Origin: Oscarella lobularis
Lineage: Eukaryota > Porifera > Homoscleromorpha > Homosclerophorida > Oscarellidae
NCBI RefSeq assembly: GCF_947507565.1
Contig: NC_089190.1
Coordinates: forward strand, 434,001-498,000
DNA: 64,000 bases
Direction of reading: 5' to 3'
The notes beneath the pieces were generated by a model. That model saw only the letters and a program-made list of their open reading frames with translations. It had not been told where the DNA came from and searched no databases. The position numbers and the translations under genes are program-made. Shown here one piece after another: positions 44,612 to 55,689 of the stretch. How positions within the stretch are numbered: the stretch's first letter is position 1; every line of letters starts with the position of its first letter.

Positions 44612-45215
44612 GTAGATGGAAACGATTCTCATCCCGATAGCGGCGAGGACAAAGCCGTTTCACGTCCGAGAGCGACGGCGAGACCTCGTAGAGAAGGAAC
44701 ACGCGGCCGAGGACGTCGTATCGGCGGTGGAAGACGACAGAGTCAACGCGACGATTCGGACGAATCGGAAGAATGGACGGATGATTGGTATGACGTCAAC
44801 AGACAAGAATTTTTGTCAATGGACGGTCCTTGGAGAGTTTTTGCGGGAGAATATGACGCTATCACGTAAGAATAAATTTTTCCTCAATAGAAATTTTATT
44901 CAAATTTTTATAGATGATTTGGTTTTTCTTTACTAATTTGGTTTAAGAACTGTTGGCGGTCAACACAAACTTGTATGCTGCAGCAAATTATAGACCTGGT
45001 CATAGTCGAACTTGGAGCCCGGTTATTATCGAGGTATGCAGGAGATATGTCTAACAATTTTCTACAGTGACTTTTAGGAAATGAAAGCCTTTTTGGCCTA
45101 CTAATTATGATGGGCTATATGCGATTTCCTCGCATAGACGATTATTGGCAGAAGAGATTTTCAATTTTGAAGTGCAATTTGTCTGATATAATGACACTAA
45201 CAAGGTGGGCATAAG
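44612..45215 (+). pseudogene. piggyBac-type transposase, N-terminal fragment
   Basis: An acidic/Arg-Gly-rich N-terminus (TRGRGRRIGGGRRQSQRDDS, DESEEWTDDWYDVNRQEFLS) ends near 44868 at a donor (ATCAC/gtaaga). The next exon has NLVxELLAVNTNLYAAANYRPG and RTWSPVIIE, then donor GAG/gtatgc at about 45031, then EMKAFLAYxLIMMGYMRFPRI-DDYWQKRFSILKCNLSDIMT (45078-45200). This is the 'TN.YA...W..EE.KAFLG..I.MG...LP...DYW..' block of piggyBac enzymes. The catalytic Asp residues lie downstream in the family and are absent here. A one-base shift at LAY(T)LIMM is apparent. Confidence 0.6.
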
Positions 45216-45269
45216 TGTTTAGATTGGAATTTTTGCCTGAATTACATACATAGTGGAGGTCAAACTTGA

Positions 45270-46830
45270 CCATTCCGGATTTCTGAAAGTTCGTTAACGA
45301 CGATCCTATTCTGAATACGCCTCACCTGCTGCCTGAATTCCCGACGTCCATGTCGATATCAACCGGATGTCGATTCCTTCACTGGAAAGACTTTTCGCGA
45401 AAAGTTTTGACAGTGAAGTCCGTGTATCTTGACGAACACGAAAGGTAAGGTTATACACACCAATTTTGAATTACCTAATTTTTAATTTGAATTTTTGGGA
45501 AGACATTGTCGAATGCAGGGAAACCTACTTTTCGACCCTCTCATTGCTCACTTTCCTGCACAAGCCCCTCCGCTTCCAAGTGACGTCGTCGTAGATAAGT
45601 TTGCAAGAATGTGTTAGGAAAAAACCGTCTAATTAAATAAGTGATTCAAATATAATTAAGATTTAGCCGATTCTTTCGCTGAAAAACACTTCGTGATATG
45701 TTATCATGATTAATCGATATTCCAATCAAACGACGACCAGCGTTATTTTTGGGGCGGCGACGAGCAGACTATTGAAGTACAAGGTATTCAGCTCACTAAC
45801 TATTTTCTGTTAATACAATACATGTATCTACAAATGGAAAAGGACCAAGCATTATGGTGTCGGACTTCGTCGATGAACAATTTCAACGGGTGTCTTGGCT
45901 TCACAGAAGAAGAGTACGCGGCTCTTCCTGCTCCTCAGCGTCATCTTCCTCAGCGTGCGCGAAAGACTTTGGAGCTGGGCTTTCATCGAAATTGTTTCTG
46001 AAGACGAGTGAACATGATGGCACAGCTGAGAACGGCAGTTAAAATTGAGGAACTGATATACTCGCCTCAGTTGTTCATTCTCCTATTCGTGTTTGATAAC
46101 AGCTTGAACCACAATGCGAAGTGTTCGGATTTTCTCGTCGCCTCGAGGATGAACGTGGGGCCAGAAGGCGTTCAGCGGGACACCGTATAAAATGGGCGTC
46201 AATTTCGTATGGTCGACGAGAATGGCGTCCCAAAAGGATTGGCAGCAGTAAATTACTTCATATGGTAGTAAGTATATACTCTAACATTGTAATAATTACT
46301 CAAATCTTGACGGAAAGAGGCGTCAATATTTGCAGAATGCTAAAGAGAGACATGGAGGACACCCTTTCAAAAAACCCAGACTTCGCAGCGAAAAAGTCCG
46401 AAATCGAGATGCTGTTGACATCGCGGGGCCATTTCTGTCTTTTTACTTCAAAATGTCACTGCCAGTTGAAGTAAGAAGTGCAGAAAAAGCACTGTTTCCA
46501 AAATATCAATTAAATCGATAGTCCGATCAAACGACACTGGGGAGACCAAAACGTCATGCTTGGGCGCACTGCAATTACAATTTTGCTGCGCTGAAAAACA
46601 TCGTCGAGGACGCGCTCGCTTCAATATCGGAAGATAAGAATAGGAGGCATTTCCGGAAAGTTCGGAATTACCAGTACGAGTGTCTTTCTGGGTGTAAAGG
46701 TATGGTGGTACTCTTGATTTCTTGCTGTCCCCCAAATAGTGACGTACATGTATTAGGCGGTCGCGAGGTTGAAAAGGCAGTGAAAGTGTACAAGTCGCAT
46801 CGTAGTGTCTTCGTGACTGATTAAAAGTAG
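45270..46830 (+). pseudogene. DDE transposase of a Zator-like/unnamed superfamily, spliced and decayed
   Basis: Ordered exon-like blocks: VLTVKSVYLDEHER/gtaagg with next exon DIVECRETYFSTLSLL (45410-45590; family pattern Y.DGHER.DVVEYR); GCLGFTEEEYAALPAPQRHL (about 45890-45960); MMAQLRTAVKIEELIYSPQL-FILLFVFDNSLNHNAKCSDF-LVASRMNVGPEGVQRDT (46012-46185; FDNS..H with a catalytic-type Asp); QILTERGVNICRMLKRDMED-TLSKNPDFAAKKSEIEMLLT-SRGHFCLFTSKCHCQLK (46300-46472; KCHCQLNPIE expected); FRKVRNYQYECLSG (46648-46690). I associate these phrases with the Zator superfamily, from memory and not verified. Several frameshifts. Confidence 0.5.
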
Positions 46831-46949
46831 GTAACCCCGGCTTTTCTGAAAGCAAAACCTTGGTTTTTCTAAAAGCCAAACCACGGCTTTTAAAAGCCAT
46901 TCACTTTGCAACAGAAATTGTCCCTGAAAAAATATTATAATATTCATAT

Positions 46950-47830
46950 GTATATATTACATCATTTATATACACATTATTTATAGGTTATTTTTACAAA
47001 GTCTCTAAGTCGCTTTAAGACGTCGCCTTCTAAAAACACCATCACGACTGCTTCCGCCACACGATCGGACCAGCAGCGGGATTTATTGCAAGGGACAGGT
47101 AATAAAAAACCTGATATAATAATGGCTGGATTTAGGACTGCCGAGCAAACTACAAAAAGACGAACCCTTTTGCCTCAACGACTCTGTCGCGCAGAGGACC
47201 AAGAATTCTAGCTATCGGTGCTTTCAAGTGGCCGGCTCATAACGATTTCGTTAGCCTGATTGACGAAGACAGCCACGGCATTGGAATCGTGAGTGTTTCC
47301 TGCCTCCCAAACGCAGGAAACGTTGTCACCATCACAAATGTATGGCATTCTAGGGTAAAATTTTACGCCCTTGACAAAAAGGAGAAAGAGATTCTTTTTA
47401 CGACATACGTCTTGCGCTAGCGCACGCTACGCGATTTCACAATTCTTGTGAATAAGAGCTTTTCGACAAAACTGAGAGGTATGGAAAAAATCGAAACGAT
47501 GAATACATTGGTACTTTACTGGTACTGTAGTAGCTAATGGAAAAGTTGAAGAAGATTCATCGCGTCGTTTCGTCGCAAAACACGAATAATGAAAAAGGTA
47601 TGTAATCGCTTTTTTGATTGAAGAAGGAAGAAGGAGACAAACATCGGAAACGATGAAAACTCTTGTCCAACATCGATAAGCAATTAGTAGCAAAGAAGAA
47701 AGGAAAATATCAAAGCGTAAAGAAATTTTTTGCTTTTGTGACTTTCGCTGCTATTGCACATAATGTGCCAAAAACAACTGGATCGTCTTAACAGTGAGGC
47801 GACGGAAAAACTCCCTGTTGCGTCGTAGTT
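46950..47830. other. Unassigned fragments
   Basis: A possible frame at about 47200-47350 (FKWPAHNDFVSLIDEDSHGI-like) is unrecognised. The remainder is AT-rich, with no repeats seen. Confidence 0.25.
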
Positions 47831-47834
47831 TCTA

Positions 47835-49133
47835 CTGTTAAAAAAGGCTACGCTCAACATTTGACACCGTTTTCATTTGACCGCGTAATTCTGCAACTGA
47901 GAGAGCATAAAAAGGTACCCATTCATGCGTTACGTTTTAAAGAAAATTTTAAAACTTTACTAAATGAGGCAATATTGTTAGGTTCATGCACATGTGGTCA
48001 GCGACGAGCTGGTTCAGGTTCTTTACATCCAGACAGAATTCTGGAAGTTCATCCAAAAGAAAATTGTTGCAACATCAGTTTTTTCAAGCAATTCATGTTG
48101 CGCTGTCGTCATCTCTTTGCTGCAGAAGCAAAACTGAAAATTTGTATGTTTACTACAGCCCTCATCGCTAGAAAATGGACCATTCAATACATAAAAGTTT
48201 ATTTTCACCAGCGTCATGTACCGGCAGCAGATTCAGCATTTGAGGTAAGAAAAATACTTTTCTTTGTCTAGTGTAGAATAAAACAATTTATATGAAGCAG
48301 ATATGTATAACTGAAGACAATGATTGTCCTCTTACGCAGCTGTCATCACACGAGAAGTACGCAAAGGCAAAGAAGATAGGGTGAAAGCTTGAAGAACTGT
48401 GCTCTGAGGTCAGGATAACGCAGTATGTAGAAAGAACCAGTCTGCTTAAGGATCTTGTAAGCATATGGGCTAGAGAACACTATGCCACATTGCTTGATAC
48501 GTCTGAAGACGTTCAATTCCGTGAAGGTATGATAAATTGATATAGTGCAAGTAAATAATAATCAAATAAAATCAATTTATCGACAGGCAGCAATTGCTGT
48601 CTGACGAAAAGGATGGAAAGGACGTTCCATCTTTGAACTTGGCAAATGAGGATGCACGCCAAAGACGTGATGGTGAAACAGATAGCGATCGCGAGAGCGA
48701 TAACACGGTAAGTACGTGTATGACTCACTTCAAATTTGTATGACATGTAGTTACGTCATGATTATTTTTAAGACTGATGTGGCCAGCAAAAGTTGTCAAA
48801 AGAGAGCGACCGAAAGGACATAATGGGACAGTTTTGGGTTTGCCTCGAAAGAGAGCTAGACCGTATGCTTTGAAGGCGTTCACAGACAAAGTTTTGTCAG
48901 AAAAACATAAAGGTACATTAATTCCGTCGAAAACATCACATGAATCTACGATAAGCGTCAACGTCTTCCATCTACGCAAGGAAGAAATTTTAAGTTTCGC
49001 GTCCTATGTCTGCCCGATGGACGGCAAGAATGTGAATGAGAAAGGAAACAGGAATGTCATTAACAAAGCGGCACAAGACTTTCTCGTGAAGTCCCTACAC
49101 GAGTCTACATGGATTATCGTAAGTGAAAGACCT
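47835..49133 (+). pseudogene. SWIM-domain transposon-type (MULE/ZSWIM-like) protein, C-terminal half
   Basis: Exon 1 (47861-48245) has VIPIHALRFKENF-like start, then NCCNISFFKQFMLRCRHLFA and IARKWTIQYIKVYFHQRHVP. This matches a SWIM zinc-finger module (C.C.FF....LPCRH.FA...RWT..Y), with the second Cys replaced by Ile but the CRH retained. Exon 2 (about 48340-48525) has SSHEKYAKAKKIG then LEELCSEVRITQYVERTSLL-KDLVSIWARE. Exon 3 (about 48595-48710) has NLANEDARQRRDGETDSDRE. Exon 4 (48777-49133) has RERPKGHNGTVLGLPRKRAR, the basic GRPKG..T..GLP+K tail, then FHLRKEEILSFASYVCPMDG.. to TAA. The transposase core lies upstream and is missing. Possibly a domesticated or dead MULE. Confidence 0.55.
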
Positions 49134-49518
49134 TAATGGTATTGTTACTCTAACAACGCGTCCGGGGAGGCAAGGTATTGGCTAATCGCGCTCCTGATTG
49201 TCCAGTCATGTCAATAAGCTAATATAGAGCAAGTAAGTAGGCTAAAATCTAACAGTCATACGAATGTAGGATGAGCGTACACGTTTTCGATCGACGCAGG
49301 GTAGAAATCCTGTGCTTTTTGTCCTATGTCAATAAGGGAACAGTTAAATTATTAAAGAAGCGGCCCAAGACTTCCTCGTGAAGTCTCTAAACGAGCCTAC
49401 ATGGATTATCGTAAGTCAAAGACGTTAGTTGTATTGTTGCTCTTACAACGCGTTCGGGGAAGCAAAGTATTGGCTAATCGCACTCTTGATTGTCCAATCA
49501 TGTCAGTAAGCTAAAATC
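48955..49518. repeat. Tandem ~260-bp duplication of the SWIM gene 3' end
   Basis: 48955-49226 and 49267-49518 align (AGTCTACATGGATTATCGTA versus AGCCTACATGGATTATCGTA; AAGGTATTGGCTAATCGCGC versus AAAGTATTGGCTAATCGCAC). The second copy has deletions that break the reading frame. Duplication followed by decay of the downstream copy. Confidence 0.8.
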
Positions 49519-50080
49519 TATAAGTCTTACAAATCTACGACGTCGAAAAATTGGTGTACTTTATCGATGTTATCGTTTTCTGAACACTGCCGCCAGACTA
49601 GCTCTGGTAAAGTCGGTCATTCAACCTGATATGGATTATAAAGCAGTGATTTGGAACAATTGTCAGCTCGCGTTACAAATCGCTTAAATCGGATTGAGAA
49701 GGGATCTCCGTGTTTCGAAAGGTTTATCTTATCGAGATCGTACGAGCATGGTGGGTGGAGTGTCTTCCCTGCTGAGCAAGTTGGAGCTTCGTTCAGTGCA
49801 ATGCAGGCATCTATCTCATCTTGATCGATTGGTTTATCGGAGTTTTCATTATAGGGCTCTTAAATTCATTTTGGACATTTTCGTTAGCAAGAATGAAAAT
49901 ACCTATCACACTCGTCTCGGAGACACTGGTTTGTTTCTTGTCCGTCCTAACACAGAAGCGTTGCGACAATCTTCAATGTTTTGTGGTAGAGAAAATGTGG
50001 AATTCCTACCGTCCAGCAATCGATCGGTTGTTGATCCTGGCATCTTTAACTTTCTGCTAAAGAAGAATCTCTCAAATTAG
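49500..50080 (+). pseudogene. LINE (CR1/jockey-type) 3' end of reverse transcriptase ORF
   Basis: The frame gives RRRKIGVLYRCYRFLNTAAR-LALVKSVIQPDMDYKAVIWN, then, after a shift, GLRYRDRTSM-like LSYRDRTSMVGGVSSLLSKL, HLDRLVYRSFHYRALKFILD, and NTEALRQSSMFCGRENVEFL-PSSNRS..DPGIFNFLLKK. This is the usual C-terminal pattern of CR1/jockey LINE ORF2 proteins (KKIG.LYR......L..S.I.P..DY...IW; F....W..LP..I......F...LK). No RT palm or endonuclease is left. Confidence 0.55.
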
Positions 50081-50089
50081 AACTTAAAC

Positions 50090-50855
50090 AGTTTCCCGCA
50101 GCGTCGCAAGACACGGATGGTGGCTTTGACCTCTTCTCTTCAATGACACTTGAATGTCGTCTTTAGTGGCGTTGCACCACAGGCACGGACGAGGTCCTAC
50201 ATTGATAGGTGCTTAGAGCACAAATTGACTTCTTTTTAAAAACCGTTGCATGTTTACTAGAAGTCCAGATATTTCATACACTCTTAAGGGAAACTGGTAG
50301 TCTCCGAAGACAAAAAATTCCAAGCTTTTTCACCACGTAATAACATAAGATCAGTGCTTCCACTTAAAAATGTTGCTGACCGACATTTAAACAAAGTTAT
50401 TTCTACCGTTTCTTCTTGGTGTCGACCATGAACGACGTTTACATTTGTAACACAATCGGCTGCCTCAAAGCAGCAGATCGGATACGTGTTGCATACGGAG
50501 TTAACATAAAGGACGTTTTTCACTTGAAATGAAAAGTTGAAAGATCCGACTCCATGATCGCCTCCAACTTTTACCTACGTCTTTTGGGATGCAACATGCC
50601 AAATCAACCTATCTTTGCTATAAAAAAATATGGCATAATAGTCATGCTTAGTGTTCAAGTGTTATATTACTTCTCCAAGTGATCCAAAGCTGTCAAAAGT
50701 CGTTCTCACAGATCAAGGCGATCACACGCTGCAGGCTTCCGCATTGTCGCAGATCTAGCCTTAAAACTGAAAGGTGCCATCTCAGCAATGATGTCGCCGG
50801 AAACCCAATCTTTTACGATTTCTCTATCCTATCCTGCCGCTCGCCATTACGCCTA
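50090..50855. other. No supported gene
   Basis: Plus 50679-50939 and minus 50284-50523 frames are short and unrecognised. 50740-50930 may be the 3' flank of the RAG1-N-like gene. Confidence 0.3.
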
Positions 50856-50861
50856 ACGCCC

Positions 50862-52262
50862 TCAACTCTTGATCCATCTGTTTTTAACTGTATCAAACAC
50901 GAAAATACGCTTTTGAATCTTGCGAAGTATCCTTCTTAGTATCCACAGTTTATTCCACGGCAATGCTAGCTCGGCCTTAAGGGCCAGGCCAGTTCTTGGA
51001 GCAAGGACGTTGTTTGAAAGCACCAAAAGGCCAGAATCTCTTAGCAAAAGGCGGCGGTCTTCTTTTGCCAAGCGAGCCACTTCATGACTCTTTTGCGCGC
51101 GACAGCTCAAGTCTTCTGCGTCTCTTCCGCTAACGGCAGCACAATCTCTTTTAAGAACAGATGTTCTCTGCCGAACACTTTTGCGGTTGACGGCCGAATC
51201 ATTCTTTGCACTACATAGGCCGCTGTTTATTTCTCCACCATCGTAGTCGTTACTACGCTCCTTTGCATTACGTCTGCAAGCGTTGCTGCACGCGGAGTGC
51301 ATTGCAGAAGAGTGGGAGGGGCAAGTGAACATAAAGTTCTGTCACGGTTCTCCTCCTCCTGGCACAAATGGCTCTCAAATTGTTTGAGAGTGAAAATGTT
51401 TTTACAGCCATAAGGACAACGCATCTATTAAAATGAAAAGTGAGTCATCAAAGCAGAATTTCAAAATTTCTGTATATATGCACCTCCAATGATCGGAAGC
51501 TCGTTTTTGCCAGTCCGTGAACTCTTTTAAATAGCCCGTCTTCGACGCTAGACAAAGAGTTTCCATCCAGTAATAGTTGCTCGCAGTTTCTTGTTGGACC
51601 AATCCAATTGCATCCCGGTAATGCATAGCGATATTGCTTTGTCAAGCAATTGAGGCAGGCGAGACGCTGGCACTCTAAGGCGAAAAGTCTGCCCACAACG
51701 TTTTGGCACTCAGGGAAAAAAAGAATCGCCAAAGAATGCGAATGGTTGTAATCGAGAACAAGATCGAGATACAGAACTTGCGGTCGTTTGAAGGAGGGCG
51801 GAGCCATATAGTGGAGAAAGCGTTCTAGAGATTCCACGCTGTTTTTCTTAGGTCGGCGCAAAGCCTTTGCCCGCTTAGGCGATGGACGTCCACCCTTTGC
51901 ATTTCGCAGCGCGCTTCGCATGCAAAACAGGAACCGCCGCTCACTTGATCTTCCCAAGAAAACAGCCTTCTGGATCGGGTGATACAGTCGTAGAGTCCTT
52001 TTGGAAGTTTTCCAGGGCTTCGCGATTATCCAACATTGTTCGCATACGCTGGGAGGGTGTAGCTCCGCTTGATCTGTCGCGACATCGATATCGAAAGCGC
52101 CTTGAATTGCTTCTGCGTGATCGTGGCACGAATACTGACGTCTGGACCGTCTCGAAAGCAGTTTTGCGAAATTCGGCAAAGGAAAAGAAGATATTGGCGA
52201 TGCTCATTTATTTGAATGGCGTACTTCCGCGTTAAAGGCATCCTAAACTTAGACCCGTACAT
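50862..52262 (-). CDS. RAG1 N-terminal-region-like TE protein
   Basis: The main minus frame (51448-52179; MPNFAKLLSRRSRRQYSCHD) has AIQGAFDIDVATDQAELHPP then SVCEQCWIIAKPW at residues about 24-56. This fits the zinc-coordinating 'I-F-I-D-V..D...IHP..FC..CW' segment of vertebrate RAG1 N-terminus. KGGRPSPKRAKALRRPKKNS and ERFLHYMAPPSFKRPQV follow, then a RING-like Cys series (CQRLACLNCLTKQ..C). In the next frame lies RCPYGCKNIFTLKQFESHLC (51354-51420), like the RAG1 C2H2 finger after the RING. Then, after a further shift, LRDSGLLVLSNNVLAPRTGL-ALKAELALPWNKLWILRRIL (50930-51040). The RAG1 core with the DDE residues is absent. Elements encoding only this N-terminal part are known in invertebrates (N-RAG-TP in molluscs). 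Two frame changes may be introns or decay. Confidence 0.55.
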
Positions 52263-52502
52263 ATAGTGAAAAAATTCTTGTCTGGCGTTACGAAAAAAAG
52301 TGTGCCGGTTTGATCTTAAGAACTTTTAGAAGAAAATTAAATTTGGCACTAATTTGCCTATTACCCAAATTCTGGAAAAGAGGCAAACTACTTCAGTGAC
52401 ATGGCGACTTTACGGACCCAAAACTTACTGTTTTCTCACAAAAACATGCCGAATCGTTCTTAAAGTGCTTTTAACTGACCAATAATAGTCTCCTAAAATT
52501 AT

Positions 52503-52751
52503 TTGAAAGACGGAAACTCAAATAAAGAAAAGAAATCGCGTCGACGAACGTGTGCTATCAAGCGTTATCAGGAAGTTATCCGGGCGTCACGCAGTAGAGT
52601 AACTGCCGCAGTGAAACAGACGTGGGAGCTACAGCCACCTTTCGACTTCAACGAGTACAAAAATCTTCGATCCTTGAGTAATCCGCAAAGCATTTGGCGA
52701 CTGATTTTTTGTCTGGAGCAATTTCTCCTCGCTGAGGACAATTTGTCGTAG
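52503..52751 (+). CDS. Unrecognised basic ORF running into the minisatellite
   Basis: 82 codons, KEKKSRRRTCAIKRYQEVIR..SRVTAAVKQTWELQPPFDFNEY.. then into the repeat at 52730. Looks protein-like but is not recognised; it may be an exon truncated by the array. Confidence 0.25.
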   Translation: MKDGNSNKEKKSRRRTCAIKRYQEVIRASRSRVTAAVKQTWELQPPFDFNEYKNLRSLSNPQSIWRLIFCLEQFLLAEDNLS

Positions 52752-53690
52752 GACAATTTGTCCTGGGAACAATTCGTCCTGGGACAATTTCAAAATTGTC
52801 CTGGGGACAATTTTTACTGGGGACAATTTGTCCTGGGGACAATTTATCCTAGGACAATTTGTCCTGGGGACAATTTGTCCTCGGACAATAAGTCCTGGGA
52901 CAATTTGTCCTGGAACAATTTTAAAATTGTTCTTGGGCAATTTGTCCTAGGGACAATATGTCCTGGGACAATTTGTCCTCTGATAATTTGTCCTGGGACA
53001 ATTTCTCCTCTGACAATTTGTCCTGGGACAATTTTTAAATAGTCTTGGTGACAATTTGTCCTGGGAGAATTTGTCCTGGGACAATTTTAAAATTGTCCTT
53101 GGGACAATTTGTCCTAGGGACAATATGTCCTGGGACAATTTGTCCTCTGACAATTTGTCCTGGGACAATTTCTCCTCTGACAATTCGTCCCGGGACAATT
53201 TTTAAATTGTCTTGGTGACAATTTGTCCTGAGACAATTTGTCCTGGGGACAATTGTTCTGGAAAAAATTGTCCTGGGACAATTTGTCTTGGGACAATTTC
53301 TCCCTGGGACAATTTGTCCTGAGGAAAATTAGTCCTGGGGACAATTTGTCCTCCTACAGTTTGTCCCATGGGGCAATTTGTCCTGGGGACAATTTGTCCT
53401 GAGGACAATTAGTCCTGGGGACAATTTGTCCTGCTACAATTTGTCCCATGGGGCAATTGGTCCTGAGGACAATTTGTCCTGAGGACAATTAGTTCTGGGG
53501 ACAATTTGTCCTGCTACAATTTGTCCCATGGGGCAATTGGTCCTGGGGACAATTTTCCTGAGGACAATTTGTCCTGCTACAATTTGTCCCATGGGGCAAT
53601 TGGTCCTGGGGACAATTTTCCTGAGGACAATTTGTCCTTGGAAAATTTGTCCTGGGGACAATTTGTCCTGGGACAATTTCTCCTGAAGTC
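52733..53690. repeat. ~15-16-bp palindromic minisatellite (GGACAATTTGTCCTGG)
   Basis: About 60 units of (G)GGACAATTTGTCCTG(G), with variants (ACAATTTCTCC, ACAATTGTTC, ACAATATGTCC, CAATTGGTCC). Each unit is a near-perfect palindrome around AATT. Higher-order copies occur: a ~55-bp module with CTGCTACAATTTGTCCCATG repeats at 53350-53600, and a ~130-bp module with TTTTAAA(A)TTGTC at 52790, 52920, 53030 and 53080. No interspersed genes. Confidence 0.95.
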
Positions 53691-53985
53691 ATCCAAGATG
53701 GCGCCGCTCTTAGTAGTATGAAATCGTGGGCGCGGTCTCCCGTTTTGTGTAATTTTCGCTGACTCGATCTCTTTTTTTTTGCGAACATCTGCGAGAACCT
53801 CCTCATATTGGACAAAGCTAACCTGAATTTGCTTGTGAAGATTAGCGACGGAAAGGACATTGGCGTCTTTGTCGTGCGACTTGCTAAGGTGTTGTCGGCG
53901 CCGTCGGAAAGGAAAGTGTGCTTTAAGTCGAGAAACTCATGGCTTATGCTACAACGAAAAATAATGTCTTGAGTCGAAAAGACGA
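53691..53985. other. Short stretch between minisatellite and exons
   Basis: Contains AAGATGGCGCCGC (53695-53708) and a plus reading LLVKISDGKDIGVFVVRLAK-like near 53830-53885. No firm gene call. Confidence 0.25.
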
Positions 53986-53994
53986 GTCTCGTAT

Positions 53995-54450
53995 GGTTTA
54001 CCAGCGAAATTAGAAATTTTTATTTTGAAGATTCCGAACGTCGGACGTTTCGCTGAACAGTCGGTCCAACGAAATCCAAACTCGCTGGACGTCCAGCAGC
54101 GAGTCAAACACCGACTTTACGACATTCAGTCGGGTTTCGAGAGGGATAGCGTATTCAAAATCCTAAAACAGAGTCAGAATAATATTAAATAAACACTTGA
54201 AGTGGTCAAACCTTCAAGCGAGGCGAAAGCTTAATCGCAGAGACGATGTTCAGGCAGTCCCTCGTTTTCATCAGAAGATCTTCTGATCTTTCGATCAGCG
54301 GGAACTTTTTCTTGTAAATGGCGATTTTAAGGTTATACTCCAGGACTTCCTCCACCTAAGCAGTTTAACCAACTTGTAATGTGCCAGACGTCATAAAATC
54401 TTTCGTCGCGCAGCACCAGATTCAAAAAGTCTTCCGTCTCTTCAACCTAG
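53995..54450 (-). CDS. Likely host gene: three 3'-terminal exons with ultra-short introns
   Basis: Minus-strand exons: VEETEDFLNLVLRDERFYD (about 54393-54449, preceded by ..cgctag); an intron of about 34 nt (gtctgg..gcttag); VEEVLEYNLKIAIYKKKFPL-IERSEDLLMKTRDCLNIVSA-IKLSPRLK (about 54212-54358); an intron of 49 nt (gtttga..tttag); DFEYAIPLETRLNVVKSVFD-SLLDVQRVWISLDRLFSETS-DVRNLQNKNF-stop (about 54010-54162). The frame is clean across both junctions, which argues for a genuine gene. The stretch 'LLDVQRVWISLDRLFS' weakly resembles the linker region of dynein heavy chains, but I do not assert that identity. Mostly alpha-helical. Further 5' exons were not found. Confidence 0.5.
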
Positions 54451-54459
54451 CGAAAATAT

Positions 54460-55680
54460 TTGAAAAAACTCTTCAAAATCACTCTTTAAGATGACCAATT
54501 CAGATCGTTTATGCAATGATCAGTGTAGGAATCAATTTTGCCTTCCTTTTTCAAAAACGATGATTTTCGACTGGTATGGATTGATTCCCTAAGCAGCCTG
54601 GCTACATTTCACAGCAGAATGAAGTGCACCAACTTTAAGTTTCAAGACGATTGACGAGTTGGGCGGAGAAAATTTTCTGGCACTTCGACAGCTACTGATA
54701 ATTTGCCTGACGACCACGAGCCCTGAAGAGGAATAGCCGACGATAAACTCCTACCCTGGTTTTAGTACGAAACATATTTATTGAGTATTTGTCAAATTAT
54801 GAATTTAACGATGACGTTACCAGGTAAATTATTGATCTCATTCATTGCCATTTTAAAAACAGTTTTAAAATCCTAAACCCGGGCTTATGAAGTCAGTCAG
54901 CTTTATAAAGGAAGAAGAGCCTTTTTCTAAGGTAAAGGCTAGCTCGCTGAGAATAGTATTCTCTAATGTAAAATGTGTAAAAAGTACAAAAGAAAATAAT
55001 GGCATTTATTGAGAAGACAGTTGCATGAAAATTAAAATTATATACACTGTATATGTCGAATTATGTATGTCGTTGGCTACTAACTACCGTAGCTATGGTA
55101 CCCCTGCCGTCTGCGTGAGGTGAAAAACTAAATTCTCCACTGACGAGAGGTTCGATAAAGTGGAAGCCGGTTTCGCATTACCGTACCTGAGTCGGCAAAA
55201 GTTGACGAACTTCGAATACGATAGTCTTCACGGATCCGCACGTTCAGCATGTCTACATAAATATTGGCAATTTGGAACAAAATTTAATCAGTAGGGAATT
55301 GGTGACATTTAATTTGATTTTTGCTGGAAATTTGTTGAGAAACGTGTTGCTAGGTTACAGCTTAGCCCAAAGTCGTCGGGTCCGAAAGAGATAGGAAATG
55401 TAACGTTAGGTTTCTTGTACACCAGGAGGATTTGTATGTAGAGTTTCGCGAGCACGTGAGGGAGCACAAAATGTTCAAAAGAAGAAAAATTCTCAAAAGA
55501 GTATGTCTCTAAAGATAAGGCCTTAATTAATTAATTAATTAATTAATTAGTTAATTAATTTCTCTTTTTCATTGCCTCAACTACTGTACGAGAATGAATA
55601 AGATGGCATCAAAAGAATGACGGTTATTCTATCGAGAAGATGACTTGACCCATCACCGACTTTTTAGACTCCCAAGTTGA
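54460..55680. other. No supported gene
   Basis: AT-rich, possibly containing introns or upstream exons of the preceding gene. A (TTAA)n run lies at 55524-55560. No other structure is visible. Confidence 0.3.
55524..55560. repeat. TTAA microsatellite
   Basis: About eight copies of TTAA in a row, with one AG interruption near 55549. Confidence 0.9.
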
Positions 55681-55689
55681 ATACAGGTA

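Noticed and set aside
52758-53676. Several long ORFs (both strands) inside the 52.7 kb array
   Set aside because: They are translations of the minisatellite itself (repeats of CPGTIC.. or QDKLS..), not genes.
52733-53690. CRISPR-like array
   Set aside because: Units are contiguous with no unique spacers, and the context is a eukaryotic genome.
53995-54450. Naming the 54 kb exons as dynein heavy chain
   Set aside because: Only a short LLDVQRVWISLDRLFS-like match; upstream residues do not fit clearly enough.
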